Positions 43,570 to 55,131 of a DNA stretch of 64,000 nt are shown one piece after another (the first letter of the stretch is position 1; each line of letters opens with the position of its first letter). The position numbers and the translations under genes were made by a program. The notes beneath the pieces were generated by a model. That model was not told the origin of the DNA and made no database searches. It saw nothing but the letters and a program-made list of their open reading frames with translations. Location: the NCBI GenBank assembly GCA_037447655.1, contig JBBHKE010002794.1:186001-250000 (forward strand). The letters are read 5' to 3'. Source of the stretch: Zygnema cylindricum. Its lineage: Eukaryota > Streptophyta > Zygnematophyceae > Zygnematales > Zygnemataceae.

Positions 43570-43577
43570 ATTATAGG

Positions 43578-43960
43578 GACAGTACAAAATTTTCATTTTT
43601 TTTGATTTTTTGGTTGACCGACCGTAACCGACCGTTTTTTTTTTCCTGGTGAATCAACCGACCGTAACCGCCCGACCCCCAAAATTTGGCAACCGAATCC
43701 GTTCCGGATCCGGCGCGGGCCGTCGGTTAACGGTCGGTCACGGTTTCGGTTGACCGTTTGCGGCATCTGCCGTTAGATAACCGATAATATTAGTTATCGG
43801 GTTTATCGCGATAAAAAATTACCCTTTACACAACACTACAAATTAGCGTTAGATGTATAAATTACTTTATTAGGGATAATGTTTTGTTGGCGTTAACCAC
43901 ACTATTTGTTTCTTTACTCCAATAATTTCATTACACTAAAAGCGATTCACGGTACGGGGG
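43578..43960. other. Repeat-derived spacer upstream of the FLA gene
   Basis: It contains CCGACCGTAACCGACCG-type motifs shared with the interior of the fold-back element (41880-42420), so it is probably a relic of a related copy. Around 43870-43955 there is a fragment of the MITE family (CACTATTTGTTTCTTTACTC, then GCGATTCACGGTA). Confidence 0.5.
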
Positions 43961-43991
43961 GGGAGGTTTTGCTATGCCCAGTTCCACGTCT

Positions 43992-43999
43992 CCACGTGG
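43992..43999 (+). promoter_or_regulatory. G-box upstream of the FLA gene
   Basis: CCACGTGG lies about 310 bp upstream of the FLA start codon in the otherwise non-repetitive 43960-44306 segment. I see no convincing TATA box, so this is a candidate element only. Confidence 0.35.
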
Positions 44000-44306
44000 A
44001 TCGAACTGAAAAGCTCTGCAACTCTCCATGGAAAGAACCCCCGGATTTTCACACCTGGAAAACTACGGACATAATTTAGCGTTGATTTTGAATTCAAAGC
44101 AAACTCGTGGAAGCTTCCCGTGCTTCCACCGCCACATCATCAGCATTAGTTTCAGCAGTCGGCAGCTTCTCTGCCAACTTTCCCTTTCTCATGCTACAGT
44201 ACAGTACTGTAATGTAGTCTGTTTTCTTACTCATGGCAGACCATTCTCTTCCTTCTCTTCCACATCTTTGTTGGATTAGGGTTACCGTGCACACCTTTTC
44301 ATTGCG

Positions 44307-47279
44307 ATGAGTATGGGCCTTATTTCTTTTCCTTCTTTCCTTTCCTTTTTATTCCTTCTCCTTTTCTTTGTATCTTCTATTTTTGCACAAGCGTCTCCAC
44401 CTGTCTCCCTTTATAATTCTGGTTTATTAGCTAGTCCTGGTCCTTTGAGCTCCACGACAAAATATGAAATCGAATCGCTTAAGACCTCGCTTGCTGCAAA
44501 GGGCACTCAAGCAACAACTTCCGAACTTTTGTTTAATACGACAAGTTTGGGAAGATTACTTGCAGAGATGCCCGGAGCCACTCTTTTGGCTCCGCAAGAC
44601 TCAGCATGGAGTGGATTAGAAAGTCAAAAGGATGGACCGGAACTCCAGGAGCTACTAAACGGAACCTTTGGCAGTATTGTGCTTAACAACCTGTTAAAAT
44701 ACCATATTGTTACACAATATATTTTGTATGTTGATTTGCAGGTGAGTTTACATCATATTGTTGCAAAATACACTCTGTATGTTGATTGCAAGTGAGTTCA
44801 TCACTTTTTGTTTGGCTTTGTTTTTAGGTTTTTGTAATATTGTGCTCCTTCAGAATTAAATTTGATTATGCATTTACTTTCTGTTGTGAAGTTTAGCAGT
44901 CGTATCAATTTCACCTGTCACCGTAATTACTGTGGTCGGACCAGGGACATGGCTGGGGAAACTGTACCGGCTGCAAACACCTCTTGGATGCAAGAATTTG
45001 GCATCATTTGAGGATTTTTGTCTGCATACATTTTCTTTTAGTGGTGATTGCTGCCCACATTAATTCATTTATCGGCTTTAAAATGTCGCCACGTAAACTT
45101 CATGCGATCTCGATTAAGTACAGCGAGAGATCAATGCCCACTGATTTTGTTAATCTCCATGAATATCTTGAATCGATACTTCTTCTTTTTTGTTGAATCG
45201 TCGGCGTACGGTACACCTTATATCGTTATTAGCCTTAGTATCACTTATTCAATCCTGTTTTTTTTTTTTTTTCGCTCTCTGACCCCGAAATAGTGTTAAT
45301 TATGCTATTTGTTTTTTTCTCAAGGCTAGTTTCATAAACGGTTCAGCATCAGCCTTGTCATTTGGAACTGAATTGGAGTTAGTAACAGTAATATATACCC
45401 CACGCCAATAATTTCTTTACTGTAATATCTATTCATGGTGTAGTCTCGTTTTTTCATATTATTAGGAAGCTGTAAATCAACAGTCTTTTTCTTTGTAGAT
45501 GTAAATATGCATTCGGTTTCGTCCACATTACTGTACTCCTCGATTTTCCCCTTGTTGCTGCCCTGCATGTTTCTGGATTTTGCTCTTTTACAAAAGCTAT
45601 AATAACTTCAACCATCAGCAGCATCGTTATGCTTTGCTTCCATTTCATTTGGTTTTGATATCAAGATTGTGATAGGGTAGGCACATACAGTAATACATTT
45701 TGGACATATTTAAAGTGGATGAACAGAAAGCTTTCGCAACAGCATGCCGTATACGCTTTTTTAAATTTTATCTTTATCGAGTTAAATGCTCGAACAACTC
45801 ATATTTTGTACCATTATTTTAGTTTTTTGTTACTTTGGTTTGTGTGTAAGTCAGTTCCTTATGTTAAGCACAACCTGGATGCTTGTTGAAGTGTATGTGT
45901 TCTTACTTCACAATAGATGTCACTTTTCACTAAGAGAAAGCTCTCTATTGGTCTAATATGAATTTATATGGCCTTGCAAGAAAAACTCTCCTTGCCTCCT
46001 CTCTAAAGACTCTCTTTGCCTGCTCTCACCTTGCCAATTTTTTTGGTTTAAAAGTTGAATTCTCCATCGGTTTTCTTTTGTCTTATTTGCAGCTCACCAC
46101 TCCTGGTACAGCCCTCCCGACTTTACTCAATGAGTCTGTTTACCTGCAGCCCTTCAATGGCCAAAATGTCTTCTATGTAAATGGTTCTGATACCACAGTA
46201 AATGTGACAAGCAATGAACCTGATATCAATCAAGATGGATTCGTTTCCATTCAAGGTATAACACAAGTTTTGATTCCAGAGCTTTCTATGCTCTACGACT
46301 CAAGTTACGATTCAAATGAAGGTCCCTCGCCTGCCCCAGGTCCTTCCTATCCAGTTATTATCCCTCTAACGGTCGGTGAGGGAGCTCCCACCGTGCAGCA
46401 GTTAATCGAGAGGCGAAACGGTACATCAGGTATGTGGTGTATTTTTACTTACTCAGGTCCTTGTTTTATGGGTAGAATCTTGACAGTCTTTTGGTGTGCG
46501 TATAAATTCTGTATTTCCGATTTTTGGCAGCTAGTGCCATATTGCATTTTTTTATGCAATATGGCACTAGCTGCCAAAAATTGGCCCTTGAATATTTCGA
46601 ACTTGTCAATTTGTTTACAAAAAGTCCAGGGTTGAAGCGTTCTTCTCGGTGGGAGTATATTGTTGTCGTGCGGCAAGTTGACCGGGAACTTTTGTCACAC
46701 AACATTGTTAAAAAAAATTTAACTTAATTATACCCTGATTATTCAAAGTTCATAGTTGTTACGGTGTTTCGACCGATCAACCGGGTGATATTTGATTCAG
46801 TGTCCCTCGATCGTTCGCTTCCTTTCTTTGGTTTGTACGTTCAAAGGACAACTACACTGTGAATTGTTATTAGCGTTAAGAAATATATAGTGTGGAGTTC
46901 ATTTGAGTGTTGTTAATTCTAACTAATTTCCTAACAACATGGACAATTTTCAATTGTTTAGCAAGTTAGTGGTAAGGAAATGAACATTATGAATATTATT
47001 TTATGTTCAATAGCCTAAGAAAATCTGGCACCGAATTAGTTTATTAACTCTAACAATGATGCACGGTGTATTGTGGCAAAGAAAATATTTTTTGTGGTAA
47101 CTTAGTTCGAGATTCTTTTCTTGTGAAAAAGGCACTGCCGATAATTAACAAAGTTTGTTATAATTAACCAAGTTTGTTAGTCTCTTGCAGGTTGTAGGAA
47201 ACTAGTGATGGCGTTTGACCTACGAAGATTTGTAGTTTTAGGCGCCTTCTTTCTTACCTCCATCTTTTTATTTCAGTAG
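44307..47279 (+). CDS. Fasciclin-like arabinogalactan protein (FLA), three exons
   Basis: Exons are 44307-44741, 46093-46429 and 47191-47279 (435+337+89 bp, 286 codons plus stop), with GT donors at 44742 and 46430, AG acceptors at 46091-46092 and 47189-47190, and phases 0 and 1. The start ATG (MSMGLISF) opens a hydrophobic signal peptide of about 28 residues. One FAS1 domain follows (about residues 45-210), with the H1-like TLLAPQDSAW, the LLKYHIV motif and the H2-like GFVSIQGITQVLIP. Residues about 223-232 are the AGP glycomodule PSPAPGPSYP. The last exon adds a short basic stretch and hydrophobic tail (RRFVVLGAFFLTSIFLF), typical of a GPI-anchor signal. FLAs are secreted, glycosylated, plasma-membrane/cell-wall proteins involved in adhesion and wall properties. 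N-glycosylation sequons (NTT, NGT, NGS, NVT) are present. The introns are unusual for a family that is often intronless. Confidence 0.88.
44703..44801 (+). repeat. Tandem duplication across the first splice donor of the FLA gene
   Basis: A unit of about 51 bp starting CATATTGTT and ending at GTGAGTT(T/C)A occurs twice (44703 and 44754), so two donor-like GTGAGT sites lie 50 bp apart (44742 and 44792). Only the first keeps the frame with exon 2. Use of the second would shift the frame. Confidence 0.75.
46521..46580 (+). other. Perfect 27-bp hairpin in FLA intron 2
   Basis: Arms 46521-46547 and 46554-46580 are perfectly complementary with a six-base T loop. The sequence reads TTTTTGGCAGCTAGTGCCAT inward on the left arm. 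It could be a tiny MITE, a recent inverted duplication or a small-RNA-producing foldback. The stem is shorter than typical plant miRNA precursors. Confidence 0.85.
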
Positions 47280-47675
47280 ATCTGAAGATTTTAGTTTCTT
47301 TTGTACAAAGGGTAGATGTATGACACGTAGTTCTTAGTTCACATTGTTTAAAAATATCCATTTATTATTGTTTATTTCAAGGCCTTTTCCATTTGTTATT
47401 GATTTTAGAGGTCTTTTTCCATTTCTTATTGTTTATTTCGAGACCTTGGATCGATTCACCCTTTGAGGTTCACAAAGAGATAAAATTAGCATCCTAAAGC
47501 TTGCACTATATAAATATTGCCATTTTAATCAACTTTTCTCTGTGCACGTGTCCGATTTCCTTTTGGAGTTTGCCGATCGGAGAGTAAGCTCTTTACCTTT
47601 CCATTGAACCATCTGATTAATTATCAGACGAGTGTAGTGGCGAAAAAAACCTTGGCGCTAATAGGGATGACAATG
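47280..47675 (+). other. Probable FLA 3' untranslated and downstream region
   Basis: It is T-rich with a local repeat of 'tttccatttgttattg' (around 47350-47440). A canonical AATAAA is not obvious, so the polyadenylation site is not placed. Confidence 0.4.
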
Positions 47676-47796
47676 TATACCGTGAATTGCTCTTAGTGTA
47701 AATAAATTATTAGTGTAAAGAAACAAATAGCGTTATTAACTCTAATTTAGGAGCACCAATATAGTGTTATTAACTCTAATAGCAATTCACAGTGTA
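47676..47796. mobile_element. MITE, about 121 bp
   Basis: The left end TATACCGTGAATTGCTCTTAG and right end CTAATAGCAATTCACAGTGTA are inverted repeats with a few mismatches. The interior carries AACAAATAGCGTTATTAACT and a second 'tagtgttattaactctaa'. Related half-copies occur near 41495, 43870, 45290-45450, 46857 and 47050, several within or next to the FLA gene. Confidence 0.65.
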
Positions 47797-48014
47797 GTTT
47801 AGTTGTGCATGGTTGCTGTTGCATTTATTGTAATTTGGTTTGTGGCAACCTTCTGAGTGCATGACTTGTGACACGATAAAAACAAGTTCACATGACGAAG
47901 TAACATAGTAGGGGAAGATATTGTCCAGGTGGAAAACACTAGTCAAACAATGGTGACGTCTTTGTTAAAAAGCGTGATGGTAAACTTTTGTAAAAAAAAA
48001 CTGTTGAAATTGAC

Positions 48015-48125
48015 AAATTACATTTGGAGGGAAGCAACCAAAAAGGATAAACAGCGCTAAAACATCAAACATACACAAACTACATTTGGAGGGAAGCAAA
48101 CAAAAAAGATAAACAGCGCATAAAC
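48015..48125. repeat. Two direct copies of a roughly 45-bp unit
   Basis: ACATTTGGAGGGAAGCAA followed by C/A-AAAAA-GATAAACAGCGC appears at about 48020-48060 and 48083-48120. It borders the LINE-like fragment and may belong to its 3' untranslated region. Confidence 0.6.
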
Positions 48126-48777
48126 AACGAACACGTAGAGAGGCAGCCAACACCTAAGAAACGTCCCGACAGAGTGAAAAGTAAAATGACTAACCCAAAC
48201 CCCAATATAACTATACTCCTACGAAAGGCAACCTTGTAAGTCCCCAAATCTCGGGAAGCACAAGGAGGGAATTCCGGAACACGTCGACGATCCATCTGCA
48301 GACGAATGAAGGAAGATAGAAGCTTGCACTCGTTGTTATGCCACCGATAAATGTTGACGATAAAAAGAAGTGTGGACTGAAGCAAGAGGGCTCCCAAGAC
48401 CTCGACGCTCGAACGAGCGCAACCACAAGCACGGAGAAACTTGTCCAAAGCCACACCCAAACAACCAAATATCTCGACCGGCATCGGAATAAAGCCATGC
48501 ATAGCATCGCCGTAGGCATAATCACGCTCCTTCCTAGCCGCGTCAAGGGTGGCCACTCCAACGTGCCAAGCCGCTTGACTAGCAACTGTTATCCGAGGTA
48601 GAGTTCGTCAAAACAATGTCACCGAATGTGCGACGTGCATAATCAATTCGCACAATATCAATCCGACGCGAAAGAATAATGTGGGAAACCTCACGACAAA
48701 CCAAAAATCCCCTTTAGGAAGCAATAGTCGTGATAGTGTCACGAATAGTGAAAGGACAGTGCGCTTGAATCAACTCG

Positions 48778-49578
48778 CCCCCATGGGAGCAACGAAGCAA
48801 ATAGATGCCGTCCGGCTCCAAACATGGTCACACAAGCAAACAAGAGAGCCAAGCAAAGGTGGATGAGGGAGGCGAAGCCGAAACTTGAGGGTCGTGGTGA
48901 ATTGAGCCAGCGTGAAACGGGGGGTGGATAAAATAGGTGTAGCCAATAACCAAGCTTTGGACCAGGCCCACCACAAGAGAGAAAGCGTACACGCAAAGAA
49001 ATAGAAGGAAGCGCCTCGAGAAGCTTGGTCGTAAGGGGCGCGACAACCAGATCAAAAATAGATACCTGGACACGCGTAAAACAGTGGAATGAACCGGCAT
49101 GTCCACCACACCACCAGAAAGAAGAGAACACGACGCATCCAAAATGGACCATTGGAAGGTGAGCATACCGTTCAAAACACGAGGGACAACGGTAGCAAGA
49201 AAGATAACCGTAGCAAGAACAGAAGTGTCCCCAACCAAAAAACGAGCGAATGAGCGGAGGCAATAAGGCACCAACTTCCCAAATAGCAACAGGAGCAACA
49301 CGTGACGTCGATACTAAACCCAAACCGCCAGCAAAGGCATGATGAGAGGCCTAAAAGCGGGCTACATGCCAAGACTCGCGATCAAGGGCCCCACGACCTA
49401 ATAAAGTGTGAAGGACGTCCATGAGGCGATCATCAAAGGCAAAAAGGGAGGAGAAAAACGATGGGGTGGGAGCTGGAGTGCGATTATGGTAGGAGAGGCG
49501 GTGGGGGAAACAACATGTCAAAAGACGAAGAGCCACAAGAGAAAGGTTGGGAAGGTCGTCCCCGTGGAACATCAACTA
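48778..49578. repeat. Tandem duplication, copy 1 (about 800 bp)
   Basis: CCCCCATGGGAGCAACGAAG begins both copies (about 48778 and 49579), and the sequence is about 95% identical by eye for hundreds of bases. The second copy is split by element G and finishes at about 61145. The unit lies inside the LINE-like RT fragment. Confidence 0.85.
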
Positions 49579-50078
49579 ACCCCCATGGGAGCAACGAAGC
49601 AAATAGATGCCGTCCGGCTCCAAACATGGTCACACAAGCAAACAAGAGAGCCAAGCAAAGGTGGACGAGGGAGGCAAAGCCGAAACTTGAGGGTCGTGGT
49701 GAATTGAGCCAACGTGAAACAGGGGGTGGATAAAATAGGTGTAGCCAATAACCAAGCTTTGGAACCATGCCCACCACAAGAGAAAAGCGTACACGCAAAA
49801 AAATAGAAGGAAGCGCCGAGAGAAGCTTGGTCGTAAGTGCCGCGACAACCAGATCACAAATAGATATCTGGACACGTGTAAAACAGTGGAATGAACCTAC
49901 ATGTCCACCACACCACCAGAAAGAAGAGAACATGACGCATCCAAAATGGACCGTTGGAATGTGAGCATACCGTTCAAAACACGAGGGACAACGGTAGCAA
50001 GAAAGATAACCATACCAAGAACAGAAGTGTCCCAAACCAAAAAACGAGCCACATGAGCGGAGGCAATAAGGCACCAAC
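49579..50078. repeat. Tandem duplication, copy 2, first 500 bp
   Basis: It matches 48778-49273 with scattered differences and stops at the insertion site of element G (CCAAC). The rest is at 60851-61145. Confidence 0.85.
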
Positions 50079-51153
50079 TGTAAAAATTAATGGTCCATTT
50101 AAAGTATTTTCTAGGTCTAAATAGAAATATAGAAAGAAGCCGAGGCAGTCTACCTTTAACTTCTCTCTCCAACTCTCAAACTTGTCGCAGTCACTGAGAA
50201 ATTGGAGAGGTCACTGAGAAATTGGAGAGGGAGCTAGAGCCATGGCTACCTAGGCTATCCAGAAGTTTACAGGGATTATATATTAGTTAGGGGTTTATTT
50301 ACTAAAAGGAAAGTGTTTGCTACAGGATTTGATCCTTTTACCTACTGGCCGGCAAACAGCAGGCAGCCAGTAGCCTAAACCGTTAAGTCTTTATCGAGTG
50401 TTACATAATATAGGGTTTGATATTTAATTAAATATTATCAAGTGGGAAAATTCATTTAACTATAACTGTTTACGGGAGACATAGATCCATAATTGTAAAA
50501 GTACGGATTGCGATACCGATAAGAAACCAATACCGCGCATTTGTTTCTTTATAGAAAAGAATACCGCACATGTATTTATTACGGCTACGATTAAATATGA
50601 ATTTAATCGGACGCCCGAAATTAACGTCGAGATCGCAGAAGAGGATTTCGGCGGTTTGTGGTCATCGCCACATCGGATGACACGTGGCGGAATTACATTG
50701 GATCACGGCATCTCCGAGGATTACGCGAGCGAATCCGCACATACCACATGTCGACATTTAGGCAATGTTGTACAGTGTTCGTACTGAAAGTACACCGGCA
50801 GCTGTACTTTTGTGTACGGAACTGCATTCTGATTGGCTCCGTACATCAGTAGATAGAGTCTGTGAGAGAGATAGGACTTCGAAAAATTAGGAGATAGGAC
50901 CCTCTCTCCCAAAGAGCTTCTGTACAAAAGGTCAACTTTGACCCTCCATTACTAACTGCTCAGAGGAGCAAATTCAAAGATTCTTTTTGCTATCGACTCA
51001 CGAGAGTCTTGCCTTCACAGGGGTGGAATTGGTGAGAGTTATTGTCTGCCAGGGTGGTAGTTGTTTTTGCTGAAACACAAAGGAGTCAGGGTTATCCTAG
51101 AGGCTTCTTGGAAGCTGTCCACTCTGAGGACTTATGGAGGTCTCAGAGTTTCA
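50079..51153 (+). repeat. 5' LTR of element G
   Basis: The 1075-bp LTR ends CAGAGTTTCA before the primer site. It has a 21- to 22-bp tandem duplication (GGTCACTGAGAAATTGGAGA, about 50195-50235) absent from the 3' LTR, which accounts for the length difference. The gag ATG is at 51134. Confidence 0.9.
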
Positions 51154-53360
51154 GGTTATGGGCCCACCCTCTAGGGTACCAATCTATAATGGAATTGGAT
51201 TCATATATTGGGAAAGTATGATGATAGGAGCTCTATGCGAAAAAAGGTTTTGGGGGATAGTGAGTGGACAGTTGGGGTGTCCATCAAGACTTGGAATTCC
51301 TTCAGGGTTTGGAGGAAGCAGATTCATCAAGAAAGAGGATCCACCTTCAACGGAGGAAACAAAAGAACGAGAGGTGGTGGACAAAGGAAAGGAGAAGGAG
51401 ACGACCACACCAATAGCAACTGGTTCGGCATTCATGTCACCTATTCCGAGGAACGAGGAGAATGATACTGAAACCTGGGACTTCAACAATATGGCGGCAA
51501 AGCACTTCATCCTACGCCATCTCACTCAAGGACTTGCATGTCCTCATTTGCAGGTAGAAAGGGCATCCGATCTTTTGATGGCTCTCATAGAGATGTACCG
51601 AAGTGGTACGATTCAGCAACAACAGTTGGCTGATCAGAAAGTTAAGGAGTATGTATACAAAGGGGGAAATATGTTGGATTTTTGCAATGAGCTTGCTACA
51701 CTCTTCATGGAGCTAGAGAGTGCGGGAAAAGATTTTAGTGAAAAAGAAAAGGTTAACTGTTTACTGATGAAGTTACCTGATGAGTTCGAGAACAGAGTCA
51801 ACCGTGTGCAGGACTTGCCGGACTCAAGGTGGATATGGAACTCAGTGGTATAGATGATTCTCGTTCAAGAGAATACAATTGAGATCCGAAGGGGAGGAAA
51901 GAGTGGCCAAGCCTTGGCAACTGCGACCGATTGGAGGAACAAGGATTCCCGGAAACCAGTCGGAAACTATGGGGGGAGGGAGCAGAAAAATCAGACCGAC
52001 GAGTTTGGACCAAGGGCTCCCAAAGGTTTATGTCATTTTTGTAAAAAACCTTGGCACTATATGGCAGAGTGCCCTAAGCTAACCGAGCTTTGGTTAAAGG
52101 AGGGGCAGACAGGTGGTACACGAGAGGAAAGAAAAAGGCCTTTGTGACACAGGTACATGAGGCAGAATCCGAGGACGAGGACGATGAGCTCCTTTTAGAT
52201 GAGGAGTTGGAGGCGAAAAACGAGGTCGAAATTCCACAAAGGCAGAAATGTGCTTACGGTGGATTGAAAGGTGAAGCAGGCTGGATTGTAGATTCAGGTG
52301 CCTCCATGCACATGTGTAAGGATAGGCACCTGTTCACTAAGATAAGAAAGATTCCCACCGTAGAGATAGAGTACAGGATGGGATGATAGTCACCACTACT
52401 CTTGTAGGATTGGTAGATTTGAAAGTGTTAGTAGAAGGAAAGACATCCATAGTAACATTCTCCGATGTATTGTTTATTCCGGAGCTGAACAAAAACCTCA
52501 TCTCTACATCTGTATTAGATGATAAAGGTTTTTTTACTAGCACTAAGGAAGGAGTCTTTACTTCTAGTTTTGAGGAGGATGTCTATTTCATTGCTGAGAA
52601 AGGTAGCCATGGGATGTTTAGGCTGGTTTTAAGTAATGAAACGAAGAAACTTTATTATGCTGGTGTTGATGATATTATGATGTGGCATAAGAGGCTTGGG
52701 CATATGAATCTAGAAAAGTTAAGAGAGATGAAAAAGATGGGAGTGGTGGAAGGGATTAAGTTCAGTCAGAGTGATAATATAAGTGATTGTAGTGGATGTG
52801 CTCAAGGTAAAACACACAGATTACCCTTCCCTAAAACAACCACCTATAAGAGAGAAAAGATTCTAGATCTAGTACACACAGATATTTGGGGACCGGCTAA
52901 AGTGCCTCAACCGGGGGGGAAAAGATTTATGATGAATATCACTGATGATTGGTCTCGGTATTCCCGAGTGTATTTTTTGAAAAACAAGTCCGAGGCTCAG
53001 GATTGTTTTAGACATTATAAAGCATGGAGCGAAAAACTCCATGAAACTCCAATCAAGAGAATAAGGAGTAAGAATGGTGGAGAGTATACTTTTAACCAGT
53101 TAGAGGATTTTCTGAGGGAAGATGGGGTTCAACACCAAAAGACAGTTAAAGAAAACCCTAAACAGAATGGGGTAGCTGAAAGGTTAAATAGAACACTAAC
53201 TGATAGTGCTAGAAGTATGTTGTCAGATAAAAAGATAGGAAAAAGGTTTTGGGCAGAAGCAATGAACTGTGCCAATTATCTCAAAAATAGAGTTCTTACT
53301 TCAGCTTTAAAAGATCAAACACCTTATCAGAGATGGACAGGTCGGAAACCAGACATATCT
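51134..53360 (+). pseudogene. Element G: Gag, protease and integrase, upstream of the composite
   Basis: The Gag frame from the LTR ATG (MEVSEFQVMGPPSRVP) runs 239 codons to a single TAG at 51851-51853. The same frame continues through the zinc knuckle CHFCKKPWHYMAEC to 52147. After a frameshift the protease site WIVDSGASMHMC follows (about 52280-52320), then after another shift at about 52380 a 326-codon frame with MMWHKRLGHMNLEKLREMKK, CSGCAQGKTHRLPF, LVHTDIWGP, DDWSRYSRVYFLK, RSKNGGEYTF (lysine where the second integrase aspartate is expected) and KQNGVAERLNRTL. It is among the best preserved in the window, needing few changes to be open. Confidence 0.9.
51154..51168 (+). promoter_or_regulatory. 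Primer-binding site of element G
   Basis: GGTTATGGGCCCACC, 15/15 complementary to the initiator tRNA-Met anticodon arm, directly after the LTR and inside the gag frame. Confidence 0.82.
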
Positions 53361-54504
53361 TGAAACTCTAAGACCTCCATTAGTCCTCAGAGTAGGCAAA
53401 TCCAAAGAAGCTAATCTAGATAGTGCCGACTCCAAACTTGATATAAACCCAAATGACTGACCCCTTGACAGTCAGAACCCCAATATAGATTCACCCCTGT
53501 GAAATAACACTTTCTGTGTGCTCAGTTCCACCACAGAATGGAAAGTTAGAATATGAGATTTGGACACATTCACCCACTTTGACTTTCCCCTAGAAATACA
53601 GCCACCCTGGCAGACAAAACCTCCCACCGACTACACCTCTGTGTAGCGTGGACTCTCTTGAGTCTACAGCAAAAAGAATCACTGAAAATGGTCAAGTAAA
53701 TTGATAGTTATGGCTGCCCAAAGTTAGCCATTTATACAAGGTGCTCTCTCGGAGAGAGGGTCCTATCTGTCAATTTTTTCTAAGTCCTATCTCCCTCTAA
53801 AACTCTATCTACTGAAGTACGACACCAATTAAAATACTGTGTTGTACATAAAAGTACAGGTGCCGGTGTACTTTTTGTATGGCCATAGTACGACATAGCC
53901 AAAATGTTGACACATGTCATATCTGGATTCGTTTCCGTAATCCTCGGAGTTGCCGCAATCCAATGTAACTTTGCCACGTGTCACTCGATGTGGCAGTGAT
54001 CGCAAACCGCCAAAATCCTACTCCGCGATCTCGGCATCCTTCGCGGCCGTCCGATCGAAACTGGATTTCAATCGCGGCCGTCATAAATACTTGCGCGGTA
54101 TTCTTTCCGACGTCAAACAAAATGCGCGGTATTTATTTCGTAGCCGTACCGTACGTCGTACTTTACACAACTGTTTCTATGCATTATGTATATAGTTCCC
54201 GTTAAATGAATTAGTCTAATTGTAACTATTTATATAAATATCATACACAGTATACTCTATCCCATAACCTAGACTATTGGGATAAGGTTACCACTTATTA
54301 TGGGTTTGACGCAGGTAGGTACCAGGATCAAATCATGGCTCCGTGAAACCACCTTTTAGAAAAACCCAATGGAACAACTACATGTCTCTCTCTAGACAGC
54401 ACAGGCAGCCATGGCTAACTCCTCCTCCTGTCTTCAGTGACTGCGACAAGTGTGGGGACTTGAGTGAGGAGTTAGAGGCAGGCTGTCAATATCTACTATT
54501 TGTA

Positions 54505-55131
54505 TTAATCTTACTCTCCTCAGATTCTACATATCCCGCACTAGCTAGCTCAACATATAACGCAGCAATATCATTGCAAAACTCTATCATGCTACCGCCT
54601 TTATAAACATAGGCCTTTATTTCCTGTAATACTAATTGTTGCCTTTGAATTGTCTCACTCTTATAAATGTGACTTAGTGCTTCCCATATCTATGAAAAAT
54701 TGGTTAGACTTAAAAAAGTGATAGCTATCGACTTAGACACATATCTAAGTATGAGATGTTTTACTATAGTGTTTTTGTATTCCCATATTTTTCTGTCATT
54801 TTCTTCAGTTTTAATCCCTACATGTGGTACCATAGCTGAGAGCCTAGCTCCCCTCACCATAGGTGTCTCTTTTTCCTTATCCCCTATTTCCCCATCCACG
54901 GAAAGGTTTTTCCCTTCACCTTTTGTTGCATCTGAACTCCGGATGATATTTTGGGCAGCCTCAGATGATTCTCCATAGTAAGCTCCTCCAAAGACAGGTG
55001 GCGGACATCTCACTTGTCCCGCAACAATTCCCCATAAGTGCTTCTCGAAAAGCAATCCCTCCATTGTAAACACCCAATAAGTGAAGCCTGTTCCATCAAA
55101 CATAGGCACCGTAGATGGTGGGCCCATAACT
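54505..55131 (-). pseudogene. Gag N-terminal piece and primer site of the composite
   Basis: The minus strand from the LTR ATG (55151) encodes MEVSEFQVMGPPSTVP, then EKHLWGIVAGQVRCPPPVFG and the acidic EGEGKNLSVDGEIGDKEKET region, very close to element A. It is joined abruptly to LTR sequence near 54502. The primer site at 55117-55131 has 14/15 matches. Confidence 0.85.

Larger units (their letters stand above)
48126..50078 (-). pseudogene. LINE-like reverse transcriptase C-terminal region, part 1
   Basis: Minus-strand frames encode the C-terminal part of a non-LTR-type RT polyprotein. The tail at 48080-48556 (ARKERDYAYGDAMHGFIPMP, then FLRACGCARSSVEVLGALLL) follows frame-shifted copies of a region with LSCGGPGPKLGYWLHL and ALLFACVTMFGAGRHLFASL, which resembles the post-RT, cysteine-bearing part of such proteins. 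The region 48778-49578 is tandemly repeated from 49579 on. Stops and shifts show it is dead. Assignment to a LINE-like class rests on recalled motif order and is tentative. Confidence 0.5.

Noticed and set aside
45958-46092. Extra coding sequence upstream of FLA exon 2 (open frame from 45958)
   Set aside because: A pyrimidine-rich tract and CAG acceptor at 46091-46092 fit the exon border, and the upstream residues do not belong to a FAS1 domain.
48338-48866. Plus-strand frames in the LINE-like region (also 49408-49733, 60988-61356)
   Set aside because: The minus strand carries the RT-tail motifs in consistent order; plus-strand frames are shadows repeated by the tandem duplication.
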